The notes: generated from the sequence alone by a model not told the origin. 20,870 bases of DNA from Apostichopus californicus (GCA_020650975.1 JAIPMN010009321.1:1863-22732), one strand, 5' to 3'; shown: positions 1 through 8,690, counted from the first letter of the stretch. Numbers and translations: made by a program.

Positions 1-139
1 ATTACCGACGGTAGCAAGCTGTGTGTGTATTTTCTGGGATCGATGGTGGTGTCTAACACTTCTGTTACACCTCATTCGAAACTAGGTCAGATTACCGGCA
101 TGAGATGTTCCTTTGTGTGCGAGTCTTCACACCCTTTAA
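1..139 (+). repeat. Left arm of long inverted repeat
   Basis: These bases match the reverse complement of 2413-2551. Over the first 105 positions I count about three mismatches, then a short less-conserved patch near 106-120, then a second good block (gagtcttcacaccctt). The arm begins attaccgacgg at the first base of the window, so the true outer end may lie to the left. It could be the terminal inverted repeat of a DNA transposon or one of two separate repeat copies in opposite orientation. Low divergence suggests a fairly recent origin or gene conversion between arms. Basis: seen in the sequence; the element class is not identified. Confidence 0.85.
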
Positions 140-964
140 ATGTTTTTGCTGTATGTTTATGGATGCTCCGGGAAGTTTGTGAACAACCTCCGCACATGCA
201 AATTTCCCGTACACAATGCACGTGCAGATAGCGAACCATTTTACACAGTTAATTCCCATTGAGATTGGTCATCGACCAAAATCAGTTTACAACTTAAACT
301 TGCTTCAAGTTTGCCAAGGTACTGCTGTCATCATTATGTGAAATGTTTCTAACGATGGGCTTGCTAATATTGGGGTTTGACCAGCCCACGAGCCACTCGC
401 CAAAATGTAGAGCGTAGTGAGTGTATTTTCTATTTGCTAAAGCTCAAATTCTACTGGCCAATGGCGGTGTGGCTACCGTATTTGTCGAGGCCTAAAAGTA
501 TAAAAGTATTTGGAGGCTGTCAAATGGATGGCTTTGAAATCAAGTTTTAGCAATTGTAAAATTGGTTATGATTTATACTGTACTATTTCACATGTCATTA
601 GCATATTATGCAAGTCCAACCGAAGGTGTACCAATTGCCAAGATGAGGAGAGCTTGGGTTAGGGCTCTGGAGGAGGCGGTTGGGATTGGGAGGAGAAATG
701 AGTTGGGATTGGGAGGAGAAATGAGTTGATAGGGCCTTTGGGACGAGGAATGAATGATCACGTTTATGTGGAATGTTGTGGAATGTGAAACATAGTGGAT
801 CCCTCAGAAGTTCCCATTTAGAATTCAGAATTGATCTCAAATGTTTTTAGCATAATAAAGAAGAAGTGGTGTTGATGATTTGTGGATGACAGCTGCATCA
901 GCAATAGAATTTGAAAACTTGTGAATTTGTATGTCTTAATTTTTCGTTTTTCTTCTCCTTTCAG
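140..964. other. Non-coding DNA inside inverted repeat, left part
   Basis: No coding signal is visible; the short open frames here have no recognisable domain. The only structure is a small tandem duplication at 679-724: two identical 23-bp copies beginning gttgggattggg, with a partial third copy. Confidence 0.6.
679..730. repeat. 23-bp tandem duplication
   Basis: Two perfect 23-bp copies lie at 679-701 and 702-724, followed by the start of a third (gttga). The unit is G-rich on this strand (gttgggattgggaggag). It is probably a young replication-slippage product with no visible function. Confidence 0.85.
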
Positions 965-1003
965 GCCTTTGACACTGGATTAATGAAAAGAACACTGCCT
1001 GAT
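965..1003 (+). CDS. Candidate 39-nt micro-exon of an unidentified host gene
   Basis: The 3' splice site is strong: a pyrimidine-rich tract from 938 to 960 ends in ctcctttcag (955-964), with a possible branch point near cttaat. The 5' splice site after 1003 is gat|gtaagtat, close to consensus. The 39 bases between them are exactly 13 codons and are open only in the frame starting at the first base, giving AFDTGLMKRTLPD; the other two frames contain stops. This fits a phase 0-0 cassette exon that can be included or skipped without shifting the frame. I do not recognise the peptide, so no gene name or function is given. No partner exon is seen elsewhere in the window, which would imply introns longer than about 1 kb upstream and about 19 kb downstream. 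Such a pattern can arise by chance in 20 kb, so it stays a candidate. The exon lies between the two inverted-repeat arms. Confidence 0.4.
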
Positions 1004-2412
1004 GTAAGTATCTCATTGCATTAGGAAGTGACTTAAACCCAGTCAGTTTTATTACAAACAATGTGATATTGGATAACATTCCACAATGCCCACCCCCCCC
1101 CCACCATCTCCCAACCTCAAAATAAAAACATAAGTGGAATCTTAACTTTGACACTGTAATAATTATGGGTTTATTTATATCTTCAAGACATGCCTGATTC
1201 TAATTTATCTAATACTAGTTACTAGTTACAGAGCATTGAATAGATAGTATTATCTGACAATACCATGATTCTAGTTGGAACATATATCGTTCAAAGGACT
1301 AGTGATTGCATTGTCAAATTGGGGTATCCCGGTACCCATCTGGCTTTTAAATGACCTGAGTGTGTAACCTAGCTGTAACATTTTATGGTCCCAATCTAGT
1401 CTACCTACAGTATCTCCATCTATCAGTGAAGTAGTCTGCAGCTTCCCTGTTTGTATCTTGGTGTTATCTTTGTGATTCTCAGTTATTAAGATGATTGTAA
1501 TCTTTGTATCACTGTGTGTCCTTAACATGTTTTATATCAGTTTCAGTAGAATTTTGATGGAAATAGTTATGCAAGGAAATTAACACAGTTAGTATAGTCG
1601 ATCCTATGTATTGCAGGGTCCATTTTGTCTGATCCATGTTCACACTAGAAACAGAACTCAGAGTGTGGGGTTGAAACCTATGCTCATTTTCAAGTGTGCA
1701 CAGAGCCATAGGCTCAGTGTCTAATATTCAGTGAAAAGTAAACAAGCTTTGTAAAACTAATAAAAATCATACAAACTGTTTAATTTGTTAACACAAGCTA
1801 GGGGCCTTCATTTTGTTTTCGGACATGGTTGTGTCTCGAGAGATGCATAACTTTATGACCAAATTCTTTACACTGGGGTCTAAACTAACCAAGAAAGCGA
1901 GTGGAACATTTGTTTAACATCAAGCTCTTGAAAGCTGGTGAATGTAGATACATCTACATGACAAGTGTTGATCCTTTGTTTATAACTCACTGGCAGAATG
2001 CAGTGGGATACTTGTCCCGTAGTGTCATAAATTAGGGTTTCAAGTGCACGTTTAGAATAATGAAGTGTTTCTTGTTTGCGTGAGAAGAGACTGCTACTGA
2101 ACACACTGATGATGTGTGCCATTTAAATGTAGTTGTTAGAGTGAGTGTTTACATTAAATGCCATTTTCTTTTCTAGTGGCTTCATTTCTAGAAACATTCC
2201 AAATGTCAGGAGTCATCTTTCTACTTGAGACACTTTCAAATTTTCAGCAATTGACGTAATTGATTCTAAAGAGACGCAATCATCTGCTTCCTGTAGATCT
2301 GAGTGCCATCATGGAAGAACAAATCCATGCAGTTAAATTTGCTCATAACTCTTCAGTTACACAGTATTTCTGCAATGCAAGGAATGACTTGCAATCTGTA
2401 CGTTAGAAATTC
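1004..2412. other. Non-coding DNA inside inverted repeat, right part
   Basis: No protein domain, RNA gene or element end is visible. A homopolymer-like C tract lies near 1089-1103 (ccccccccc with one interruption). The short minus-strand open frames between 1271 and 2122 have no domain signature and are spaced as expected by chance in AT-rich DNA. Confidence 0.6.
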
Positions 2413-2551
2413 ATAAAGGGTGTGAAGACTCGCGCAAAGAGAAACGTCTCATGCCGGTAATCTGACCTAGTTTCGAATGAGGTGTACCAGAAGTGTTAGA
2501 CACCACCATTGATCCCAGAAAATACACACACAGCTTGCTACCGTCGGTAAT
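2413..2551 (-). repeat. Right arm of long inverted repeat
   Basis: This is the reverse complement of 1-139, ending ccgtcggtaat at 2551. The next bases (tagacactagtg) cannot be compared with the left side because the window starts there. The arm may therefore end at 2551 or continue outward toward the protein fragments at 2884-3188. The inner edge of homology lies near 2413-2415 (aaagggtgtgaagactc). No target-site duplication can be tested. Confidence 0.85.
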
Positions 2552-2883
2552 TAGACACTAGTGTACAGTCAGTACATACAGCTGCGGTCAATACCCAAAG
2601 CACAGTGTACAAACGATACAGCGATCGACAAATATTGAAAACCTGTAAACACGATATCTCCAAGTTAGGAAACATGGTTACTTTTCATACTTGGGTATGT
2701 GGATCCATAATATTGAATAGAAGAACTCACCAGCAGTCAAACTCTGAAAATTTTTTAAACATGATAACACATGATAGAAATCATGACAAATCATGGCAAA
2801 CAAAGATCCTAACTATGAAAAATGTACCGTACATATGTACCCCACATGTAGGCCCGACGTTACTCGAAGTGAAGCCCAACAAA
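2552..2883. other. Flank between repeat arm and THAP fragment
   Basis: This stretch has no recognisable coding content, although a plus-strand frame stays open from 2605 into the THAP-like part. A near-palindromic patch with gtac and catatg words sits at about 2823-2852. It may be 5' sequence of the THAP-containing unit or the outer part of the repeat element. Confidence 0.4.
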
Positions 2884-2991
2884 ATGCTGTACTGTCAGGC
2901 ATTCGGTTGTAACAGTCATTCCTCCCGAGTAAAGAAATCACAGTTTTGGTTTCCACATCAGAAGAAGAAACCAGACCTTTTCAAGAAATGC
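2884..2991 (+). pseudogene. THAP zinc-finger domain, N-terminal fragment
   Basis: The THAP domain is a C2CH zinc-dependent DNA-binding domain found in THAP host proteins and in P-element and Kolobok-type transposases. Starting at the ATG at 2884, the translation opens MLYCQAFGCN: two cysteines (residues 4 and 9, spacing C-x4-C) at the usual place, then a basic loop, then F-W-F-P (residues 21-24), the family's conserved F-x-F-P-type motif, then a lysine-rich stretch ending at about residue 36 (F-K-K-C). The second half of the domain, with the later C-x2-H pair and the AVPTIF-type box, is missing. From 2994 the same DNA reads on the other strand as a P2X7-like exon. The upstream open frame (from 2605) shows no domain. 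This is either exon 1 of a THAP gene whose next exons are not here, or a truncated relic. I favour a relic of a THAP-bearing mobile or host gene. Confidence 0.6.
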
Positions 2992-2993
2992 AC

Positions 2994-3188
2994 TTCTTTC
3001 GGCATAATGTTGCACGAACCACAGTCACACCAGTCTGTATTAATGAGCCTAACAACATTAGGCCTAGGCTGTTCGTCTCCGCCTACGTTTTGGTTCTCAT
3101 CGTCATCGCTTAGTCCATTATTTTCTCTTTCTTCTAAATCTGCCGCGTTGAAAAGTGGTTCCAAATCGTAAGGAACAGGTCTTGCCAT
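2994..3188 (-). pseudogene. P2X7 C-terminus-like zinc-binding protein, first-exon fragment
   Basis: Reading leftward from the ATG at 3188, the product begins MARPVPYDLEPLFN, is acidic from residues 18 to 40 (E-R-E-N-N, D-D-D-E-N), then reaches TDWCDCGSC at residues 51-59 and MPKE at 62-65. W-C-x-C-G-x-C followed by M-P-x-E is the start of the cysteine-rich module related to the cytoplasmic ballast of the P2X7 receptor. From memory, invertebrate genomes contain many receptor-less proteins with this module, often beginning with a P-Y-x-x-E-P-type motif like the one here. The expected continuation (E-C-x-C-C) is absent: after codon 65 the frame runs antisense to the THAP fragment and stops at 2958. 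A weak GT donor (gaa|gtgcat) at the break could mark an exon end, but no following exon is seen. The start is firm because an in-frame TAA directly precedes the ATG. Confidence 0.6.
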
Positions 3189-3299
3189 TTACACAAGCAA
3201 AGCCATTTTAAAATTGTTTTTCTGAGAGATAGCAATATGAATATTAAATGTTTACTAGCGAAATGTTAGTGTTAGTTACACACTGCACTTGCACAATTA

Positions 3300-3425
3300 G
3301 CTAATGTTTTACGCAACGTGAAATATGCCTAGTTGTCCGTATAATACGTCACAAAGAGCCCGGATTATAGCTAATTCACATTTCAATGGCGGCCCCCATG
3401 TTTCCGGGGTAGCGACGTAATAAAA
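3300..3425 (-). promoter_or_regulatory. Promoter-like region upstream of the P2X7-like exon
   Basis: Read on the minus strand, this stretch holds an ETS-type core (ccccggaaac, plus-strand 3401-3410 and neighbours), a YY1-like gccgccattg (3384-3393) and a CRE-like gtgacgta (3345-3352). CpG density is above that of the flanks. This is a usual composition for a TATA-less animal promoter and lies about 150-240 bases before the ATG at 3188. A five-codon upstream frame (MALLV) ends right against that ATG. Assigning promoter activity is inference. Confidence 0.35.
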
Positions 3426-3429
3426 GTTA

Positions 3430-5552
3430 ATTATCTCAGGTAGGAAAGGAGTGTGGTTGATATGGCTATGTAATATTCATCTTTTGAGTGGGGAAAACAA
3501 TTAGAAATGGCTTAATGTCTTGCCTTCAATTCTCCTTTAATTTATCCTCAAACTTTACTGTAAATTTGTGTACTCAGAATCAAACTAAGATGAATCATGA
3601 GGAATCCATGGGAGTGACAGTTGATACTCTCACTGCATTGGAAGAAATTTACAGAAACCACTTGTAAATAAGTACACCTTACACAGTTCTATATAGAACT
3701 GATGATAATCAGCTATTTTACAGACACATAATATTTTCTCCATCCGATCACTTTTTGCCCATATTGGTTGCACTTTGAACATTGATAATTTAGTTTACTT
3801 TAGCTTGAATCTTAACTTAACACTATTTCATTACAGGCTTGACCGGAGAGAATTTTCAGTTCTGTCCTAAGCAAGGCAATCCCCTAAAGGCTTTGAATTT
3901 TGTTGAGGTTGATTGGTTTATGCTAAAGGGCTGTGTAGGATAGGGTCTGTGTAGGATATTACCTCATAAGTGATTGGTGCCAATTGGTGCCAATTCTTGG
4001 TCGGAGCAGAGTTGGACAAATATTTTGTATAAATTTGGCATTGCTTCTTTGTCTGTGAGACATTATAGGCTGTTAACATTTAATTTCCCCAGATTGTGTA
4101 GCAATCATGTACTGTACTGTCAGTTGTAATGTACACTAATCCATATCTATCAAAAATATTTCACTTCCTCTCCATAAAAGCACATATTTGTAAGCATTTG
4201 CATGTACAAGAAAATCTCAACGATATTGCATAAAACTGCAGCTAGATCACTCCCTCACGTGTTATACTTAGCTTATAGATCTTATTAGAACTTAACACTA
4301 TACTGATCATGCTCTCTACCACTTTGAATCAGTTAGTAGTATTGAACTCATGTGGGCATCACATGGCGATGTATATCTGTCTTCACTATTAGTAACCATT
4401 AATTATTACTGAAGGCAGGAGAGAGTGTACTGATCTGGTTTTACTGTTGCTTGGCAACAAATCTATTGTGAAAATTCAAAGGGCAGGAATCAAGTAGCTT
4501 GAACTTTTTTAATGAATACAGAAACAAACCTTTGCACAAATGAAGTGTATTTGCACAACAAATATTCAAACTTGTTACCACGACAAGAACATGTTCATAA
4601 CACTTTGAGATTGAAGACACCTGTCCCTACTATAATTAGTTAGTGTGACAATTCTTGCAATATTCATCTTACCAAGCTTAATCAACCAAAATGAAATGAA
4701 AGGTTGAACAAAGTTTCATTTCCAGAATTATTCTCTGAAATAGCAAATCTAAGTTGTTCTTGTTAATATCACATCCATTTTTAAGGTTCTAAGGATATAG
4801 GTTATAAAAGATATAATACAAGGGTAATTATAATGTGCTTTGTTGCTGCCAAGATGGCTGTCAATAATGAAAGAGAAGATTAATAAATTTGTGATGTGTA
4901 CTCATAGTGTAAAAGTCTGGCTCTACATGTATAAACTGTGTTGATTTGTTTCCGCTCTGCTTGACAGAATTCACACTTTGTGTGCTACAATGAATCTTGC
5001 TTCAATTAATGAGAGCATGCATAGATTGGCCCAGTGAACCAACAATAGTTCATAGTTTCCATCAAAGAATATTGCTAAACTAGGGTATTTAATGAAGAGA
5101 AGAGGATTATAATTATTCAGAGTACTCAAGCTTGTATATTTTACTGAAATATGAAGAAGTTCTTCATAGTGGACATTAAAGTACATCAAGAGGTTAACAG
5201 GGACCATAAATTTGAGTTCAGTAATATGAGACTTGTTTCTTGTCAGTGCTAGATTTTAACCAGGTAGACTAGCTTTGAGTTCATACATACTTCCATGTTT
5301 TAGATACTTGTCACACATTTGATGGAAACTGTAAAGCTTGCACCAATGTGGGATATTTCATTCATCACTCACAACATGTATGCATGTATTTTCTGTTTAG
5401 TTATTTGCCTTACTAGGATGCATTTCACACATAAGATACAGTAGTCACAATGGTCACAACTGTTGAAAAATTTACTTGAATGATTGGCTTAAATGTATTA
5501 CTTAAAAGGTCGAATCCATTTTTTGAGAAATTTCCCATTAAATGTAGCATGG
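3430..5552. other. Featureless intron-like or intergenic DNA
   Basis: AT-rich and CpG-poor with no coding domain or RNA gene. One tiny tandem duplication, attggtgcca twice, lies at 3973-3992. The minus-strand open frame at 4971-5207 has no recognisable domain. I see no element ends here. Confidence 0.6.
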
Positions 5553-6034
5553 GCACTTCGTATTCCGGACACCTAAGCCTTAAAACACCCCAAAACTATA
5601 TCTATTTGGTATAAATCACCTGAAAATATACTTGATATGGTGGGAGAAGTGTGTTATATTACGATACACGGCCAAACTTTCTTTCCTGCAAACTGTTTTC
5701 ACGTTGTATACCACGAAGATTCTTGTGATTGTGGAACTGGTATTTCTTTGCTAGAGTATTGCGAATTTTCGGACACACAGTCCCACAGTGTGGCGCTGGT
5801 GATAAAATTGGTGGCGCAGTTGCTCTTTCAGTAATTATAACAGGCTTCATAGATCTCCGTCATTTTATTGACAAATATGTAAGTATTTACTTGCACACGG
5901 GTCATTTTGGAGAGAAAATAACTGTACCTTTGTACTTTTTGGTGAAATTTGGCTCTTCCTGTAGGTTGTCATGGTGAAATCGTGTATTTCTTAGGGGTGT
6001 CCGAAATTTGTAGGTGTCCGAAATTCGCAATACT
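5553..6034. mobile_element. Small non-autonomous DNA element, TA-flanked, pogo/Tc1-like ends
   Basis: A terminus of the type agtattgcgaatttcggac occurs in inverted orientation at 5755-5776 and 6014-6034 (21-22 bp, one indel). It is bounded by TA on both sides (5757-5758, 6031-6032). The right end carries a second, tandem copy of the ttcggacacc word (5997-6010), and a more diverged copy in left orientation lies at 5556-5574 (tcgtattccggacacc). Repeated subterminal words and a TA boundary recall pogo/Tigger-like or other Tc1/mariner MITEs. I see no transposase; open frames across the element lack domains. It may be one element of about 480 bp with a duplicated left terminus, or a 270-bp element next to an older copy. 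Family assignment is tentative. Confidence 0.55.
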
Positions 6035-6040
6035 GACTAT

Positions 6041-6469
6041 ACAGTTGCTGGACTACTTCTAAGTGTTATACACATGCATACCTCAGATGCAACACGATAG
6101 GAACAGGACTTTGATAGCTTCAAATTACATGTTTGCATCACAAACTTATCAAGGATGAAATGGTGTTAAGTATCATCATCTAAGGATGCTTTGTTGTCAG
6201 TGGCATTTGTAAAGGGGAGAAGGTTCCTTCATTTGCCTCTGGCCTTTCCACAATATTTCCCAGCTTCACAAACATCTGACTTAACATCTGCTAAACATCT
6301 GACTTAATACAACCATGTAGCACTGAACTTGACACTGATGAATCACCCTTTGGAAGACTCGGATATAAAGAATACAAGAAACCTGAACATCACAGAGTTT
6401 GAAGGTATCTACGTATCTGTATTTTACCTCAATTATATCTAGTAAAGGTTAGCGAAACTGCCTATCCCA
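6041..6469. other. Flank before the LINE
   Basis: No coding signal. A short direct repeat of the word aacatctgactta/aacatctgc lies around 6276-6307. The 5' limit of the LINE cannot be set by sequence alone and may fall inside the last hundred bases. Confidence 0.4.
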
Positions 6470-6560
6470 TCCTAACGAAGCCTAAGCATGCATCGGCGTT
6501 AGTCCAAGCCACACATTGCATTATACTCATCTATATACTTCACACCAGTGATCAACAACT

Positions 6561-7281
6561 ATGAACTCCAGCATTGTTCTGCGATCTCAAACAAAGGACA
6601 CAAAAGAACTTGTTTCTATGGTGATAAAAGTATTCAACAGTTAGGAATTTTAAGCCAAGGTACAGAAATGTATGGACAAGGCATTCTCAGAGAAAATGGA
6701 TGAAATTCTTACACAGATAGAAAGCAACTCAGGCAAGATTCATGAAATTGAGGTTGCAAACGATCAGACAGAAGCAAAATGAAGAAACTTCAAGACAAAA
6801 TTTCCTCTCGAACACAAGTGCGACCGGGCGCTCAAGGAGACCAATGATGTAGAGTAGTACTCAAGACGAAACTGCCTCCGCTTCTTCGGAATTGAAGAAA
6901 GGCCTAGTGAAAAAACAGACCAAGTTATAAGAGACATTGCATCGCAGAAACTAGGTGTAGACCTGAACCAATCTGAAATTGATCGTTCGCACCGCATTGG
7001 GAAACAGATCAAGGAAATACCAAGGGCGAACATCGTAAAATTCACAAATATGAAGCTAGAAGCCGCTGCATAAAAGGCCAACGTATAGACTCAAAGAAAC
7101 CACTGTTATAATCAAAGAAGATTGAAATAGCACCAACCAAGCTGCTACTCCAGGAAACAAAGCCCACTCTTATGTGAAGACCGCCTGGTCACACGATGGC
7201 AAAATCATCGCCCTAATTAACAAAAATGGTACGGAATACACCAAGCGAATCTGGGGCATCATTGACCTTCAGAGACTGTAG
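6561..7281 (+). pseudogene. LINE ORF1 (RRM-like RNA-binding protein), decayed
   Basis: ORF1 proteins of this type bind LINE RNA as trimers and help target-primed reverse transcription. From the ATG at 6561 (MNSSIVLRSQ) there is a helical, charged stretch compatible with a coiled coil (about 6670-6770). The RRM-like core follows: YSRRNCLRFFGI (6858-6893), an EKTDQVIRDIA helix, DRSHRIGK (6981-7004) and PRANIVKF (7021-7044). The C-terminal domain AWSHDGKIIALINKNG lies at 7183-7230, with a stop at 7279-7281. I count at least five in-frame stops and one frameshift between 7075 and 7183. Length, about 240 codons, is close to normal for these ORF1s, so the gene is decayed but not truncated. It is clearly of the L1/CR1 ORF1 RRM type; the exact clade is less certain. 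Confidence 0.8.
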
Positions 7282-7556
7282 TTATACCAGCAGGTTCCTG
7301 CTGAAAATACCGATGAAACCAAAAGTGACCCAATAGAATTAAAAACTTCTACACTTTTTTTTCCCTTTGTAGTACTTTTCCTCTTTATTTCATCTATGTC
7401 ACTTTATTGCTGTAAAAGTAATACCACTCTAAGTTCTACTAATCGTGTAAGCTGTCATAATTGTTGGTTTTTTTTCATTTTGCATGTATTATAAACTATG
7501 ATTGTTCTTCAAGGTTGTGGACCTGTGAGTACTGTGATGTTGATTTTCCTTGTAGT

Positions 7557-8019
7557 ATGGTAACCAACAATACTGATTTTCTTGACTTATTCAATGTCAG
7601 TCATTCACAAAACAGGAATCCTTTCGATCTTACCTTAAATCTTGCCGATCTATACATAGATGATTCAAATAACTCTACTCACTGTAAGTACTACAACATT
7701 GACAATTTCAATAAACTAAAACACATGAATAATTTATCACTCTTCCATTTGAATAGCCGGAGTCTGAACAAAAATGCTGATCCTATCTCTAACTTCCTAT
7801 CTCTTTAAGACCATGAGTTTACAGTACTTTGGTTCTCGGAAACCTGGTTCAAAGATAGTTTATCTCCATTTGTCCACTTTGACGGTTTCACATTGGTAGA
7901 GAGTCATAGGACTCACAAAAAAAGCGGAGGAGTATGTCTTTTTATTACTAATTAAGTACAATTTATGAAGCGCAATGAGATCTCTGTTTTTGATAAAGCA
8001 ATCGAAAGTGTTTTTATCG
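7557..8019 (+). pseudogene. LINE ORF2, endonuclease N-terminal part
   Basis: The likely start is the ATG at 7557 (MVTNNTDF); the open frame to its left lacks a better start. After a variable leader, LSLFHLNSRSLNKN (about 7737-7778) matches the first strand of the exonuclease-endonuclease-phosphatase fold, with the asparagine expected in the active site. It is followed by VLWFSETWF near 7824-7850, whose glutamate is the metal-binding residue. HRTHKKSGGVCLFI (about 7907-7948) and ESVFIE (8004-8021) follow in the usual order. The product would nick the genomic target. Two in-frame stops (7806-7808, 7953-7955) break it. The catalytic histidine half of the domain and all later domains are missing because the sequence jumps to the ORF2 tail. 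Confidence 0.8.
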
Positions 8020-8065
8020 AATACAGAGAGTTATTAATCGACAATACAGAGAGTTATTAATCGAC
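8018..8065 (+). repeat. 23-bp tandem duplication at LINE deletion junction
   Basis: Two perfect copies of a 23-bp unit beginning aatacagagagttatt lie at 8020-8042 and 8043-8065, exactly where endonuclease sequence gives way to the ORF2 tail. Seventeen bases here (8018-8034, cgaatacagagagttat) are the exact reverse complement of 8437-8453 in the same element's 3' UTR. Removing one 23-bp copy would put the two flanking coding parts in one frame, so the duplication probably arose after the deletion. Confidence 0.85.
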
Positions 8066-8262
8066 AATTTCCTTGTTCACAACCATGCCATTCACAATTA
8101 TAACACACGACACATACAAATTTTACGCCCTTATTGCATTCACACCAATGTAGGAAAATATAGCCTTCGACATTGTACATGCATCACATGGAATTCTTTG
8201 CTGCTTAATATCAGGTCACAACCTTCCCGAAATTCGTTTAAAATACAAATTAAAGAGATTTT
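8066..8262 (+). pseudogene. LINE ORF2, C-terminal tail
   Basis: The frame beginning at 8066 reads NFLVHNHAIHNYNTRHI, then THVGK-like TNVGKYSLRH, TWNSLLLNIRSQ and NSFKIQIKEIF. This is the conserved end of CR1/L2-group ORF2 proteins (I-H-N-Y-N-T-R, then K-x-S-I/L-R, then W-N-S-L, then S-F-K), a region of unknown role C-terminal to the reverse transcriptase. No start codon precedes it, and it sits one frame away from the endonuclease part because of the 23-bp duplication. The frame stays open through a low-complexity pyrimidine tract to a TGA at 8414-8416. Recognisable protein similarity fades near 8262, so the true ancestral stop is unclear. Confidence 0.75.
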
Positions 8263-8287
8263 TTTTCAATTTATACTGAGATTGAGG

Positions 8288-8350
8288 TTCCTCTTTCTTT
8301 CTTTCTTTTCTTTCTCTTCCTTTCTTCTCTTTTTCTTAATTCTTTTTTTT
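8288..8350 (+). repeat. Polypyrimidine tract in LINE 3' UTR
   Basis: From 8288 to 8337 the plus strand has only C and T (ctttctttc-type words), and after aat a further run of T follows to 8350. It belongs to the LINE 3' UTR or was expanded from it by slippage. Confidence 0.85.
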
Positions 8351-8498
8351 GTAAGTTATTTGTGTACTCTATGTACAGGGAGTGTATCACTAGATAAGCC
8401 CACAAGGGTTTCCTGATACACTTCCTTTCACCTTCCATAACTCTCTGTATTCGCTACATTTGTTGTATATATGTTGTGAAAAAACAAATAATTGTTCA

Positions 8499-8640
8499 AA
8501 GAACCTTTTATTTTAGTTGAGTTATTAGAATTTGAAAAAAAAATGGATTAATATTAACATTTAGGTCTCCACTAACATCATCAGCATTAATTAGCCTTTA
8601 TAAAGGAGCATTCCAGAGATGATAATTTCTTTTAATGTTG
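8499..8640. other. Flank after the LINE
   Basis: AT-rich, with no coding signal and no clear duplicate of the LINE's 5' flank. Confidence 0.4.
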
Positions 8641-8690
8641 AATATCTTGAAAACCGGAATATCTTGTAAACCGGAATATCTTGAAACAGG
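8641..8690. repeat. 17-bp tandem repeat, three copies
   Basis: The word aatatcttgaaaaccgg repeats at 8641-8657, 8658-8674 and, less perfectly, 8675-8690. It resembles the 'aaaccttgt...atatttcaag' part of the larger repeat family that starts at about 8745, so it may be a local expansion of that unit. Confidence 0.8.

Larger units (their letters stand above)
6470..8498 (+). mobile_element. CR1/L2-like non-LTR retrotransposon, internally deleted
   Basis: Parts appear in the order expected of a Jockey-superfamily LINE: 5' UTR, ORF1 with an RRM-like domain (6561-7281), inter-ORF spacer, ORF2 apurinic-type endonuclease start (7557-8019), ORF2 C-terminal tail (8066-about 8260), and a 3' UTR with a long pyrimidine tract and an A/T-rich end (ttgtgaaaaaacaaataat near 8474-8492). 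Between the endonuclease and the tail, roughly 700 codons including all of the reverse transcriptase core are gone. The copy is dead. Both outer limits are approximate because I could not find a target-site duplication. The clade call rests on the L-F-H-L-N-S-R-S-L-N and H-N-Y-N-T-R motifs. Confidence 0.8.

Noticed and set aside
2605-2883. Plus-strand open frame upstream of the THAP fragment as an N-terminal extension
   Set aside because: The 90 or so residues show no domain or compositional pattern, and the THAP domain normally begins right at the start codon, as it does from the ATG at 2884.
3838-3955. Possible exon after ttcattacag at about 3837, open frame LTGENFQFCPKQ...
   Set aside because: The frame stays open for only about 35 codons, no donor site follows in it, and the peptide has no recognisable motif.
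5483-5520. tRNA-like A box (tggcttaaatg) and B box (ggtcgaatcc)
   Set aside because: The B box lacks the expected extra T, and the spacing and surrounding bases do not fold into a cloverleaf, so this is neither a tRNA nor a clear SINE head.
7461-7556. Extension of LINE ORF2 upstream of the ATG at 7557
   Set aside because: It would need a TTG start. The sequence is cysteine- and aromatic-rich without LINE similarity, so it is treated as spacer.
8198-8416. Independent small gene with a hydrophobic C-terminus
   Set aside because: Its start is the LINE ORF2 tail and its hydrophobic end is translation of a T/C-rich tract. It is not a membrane protein.
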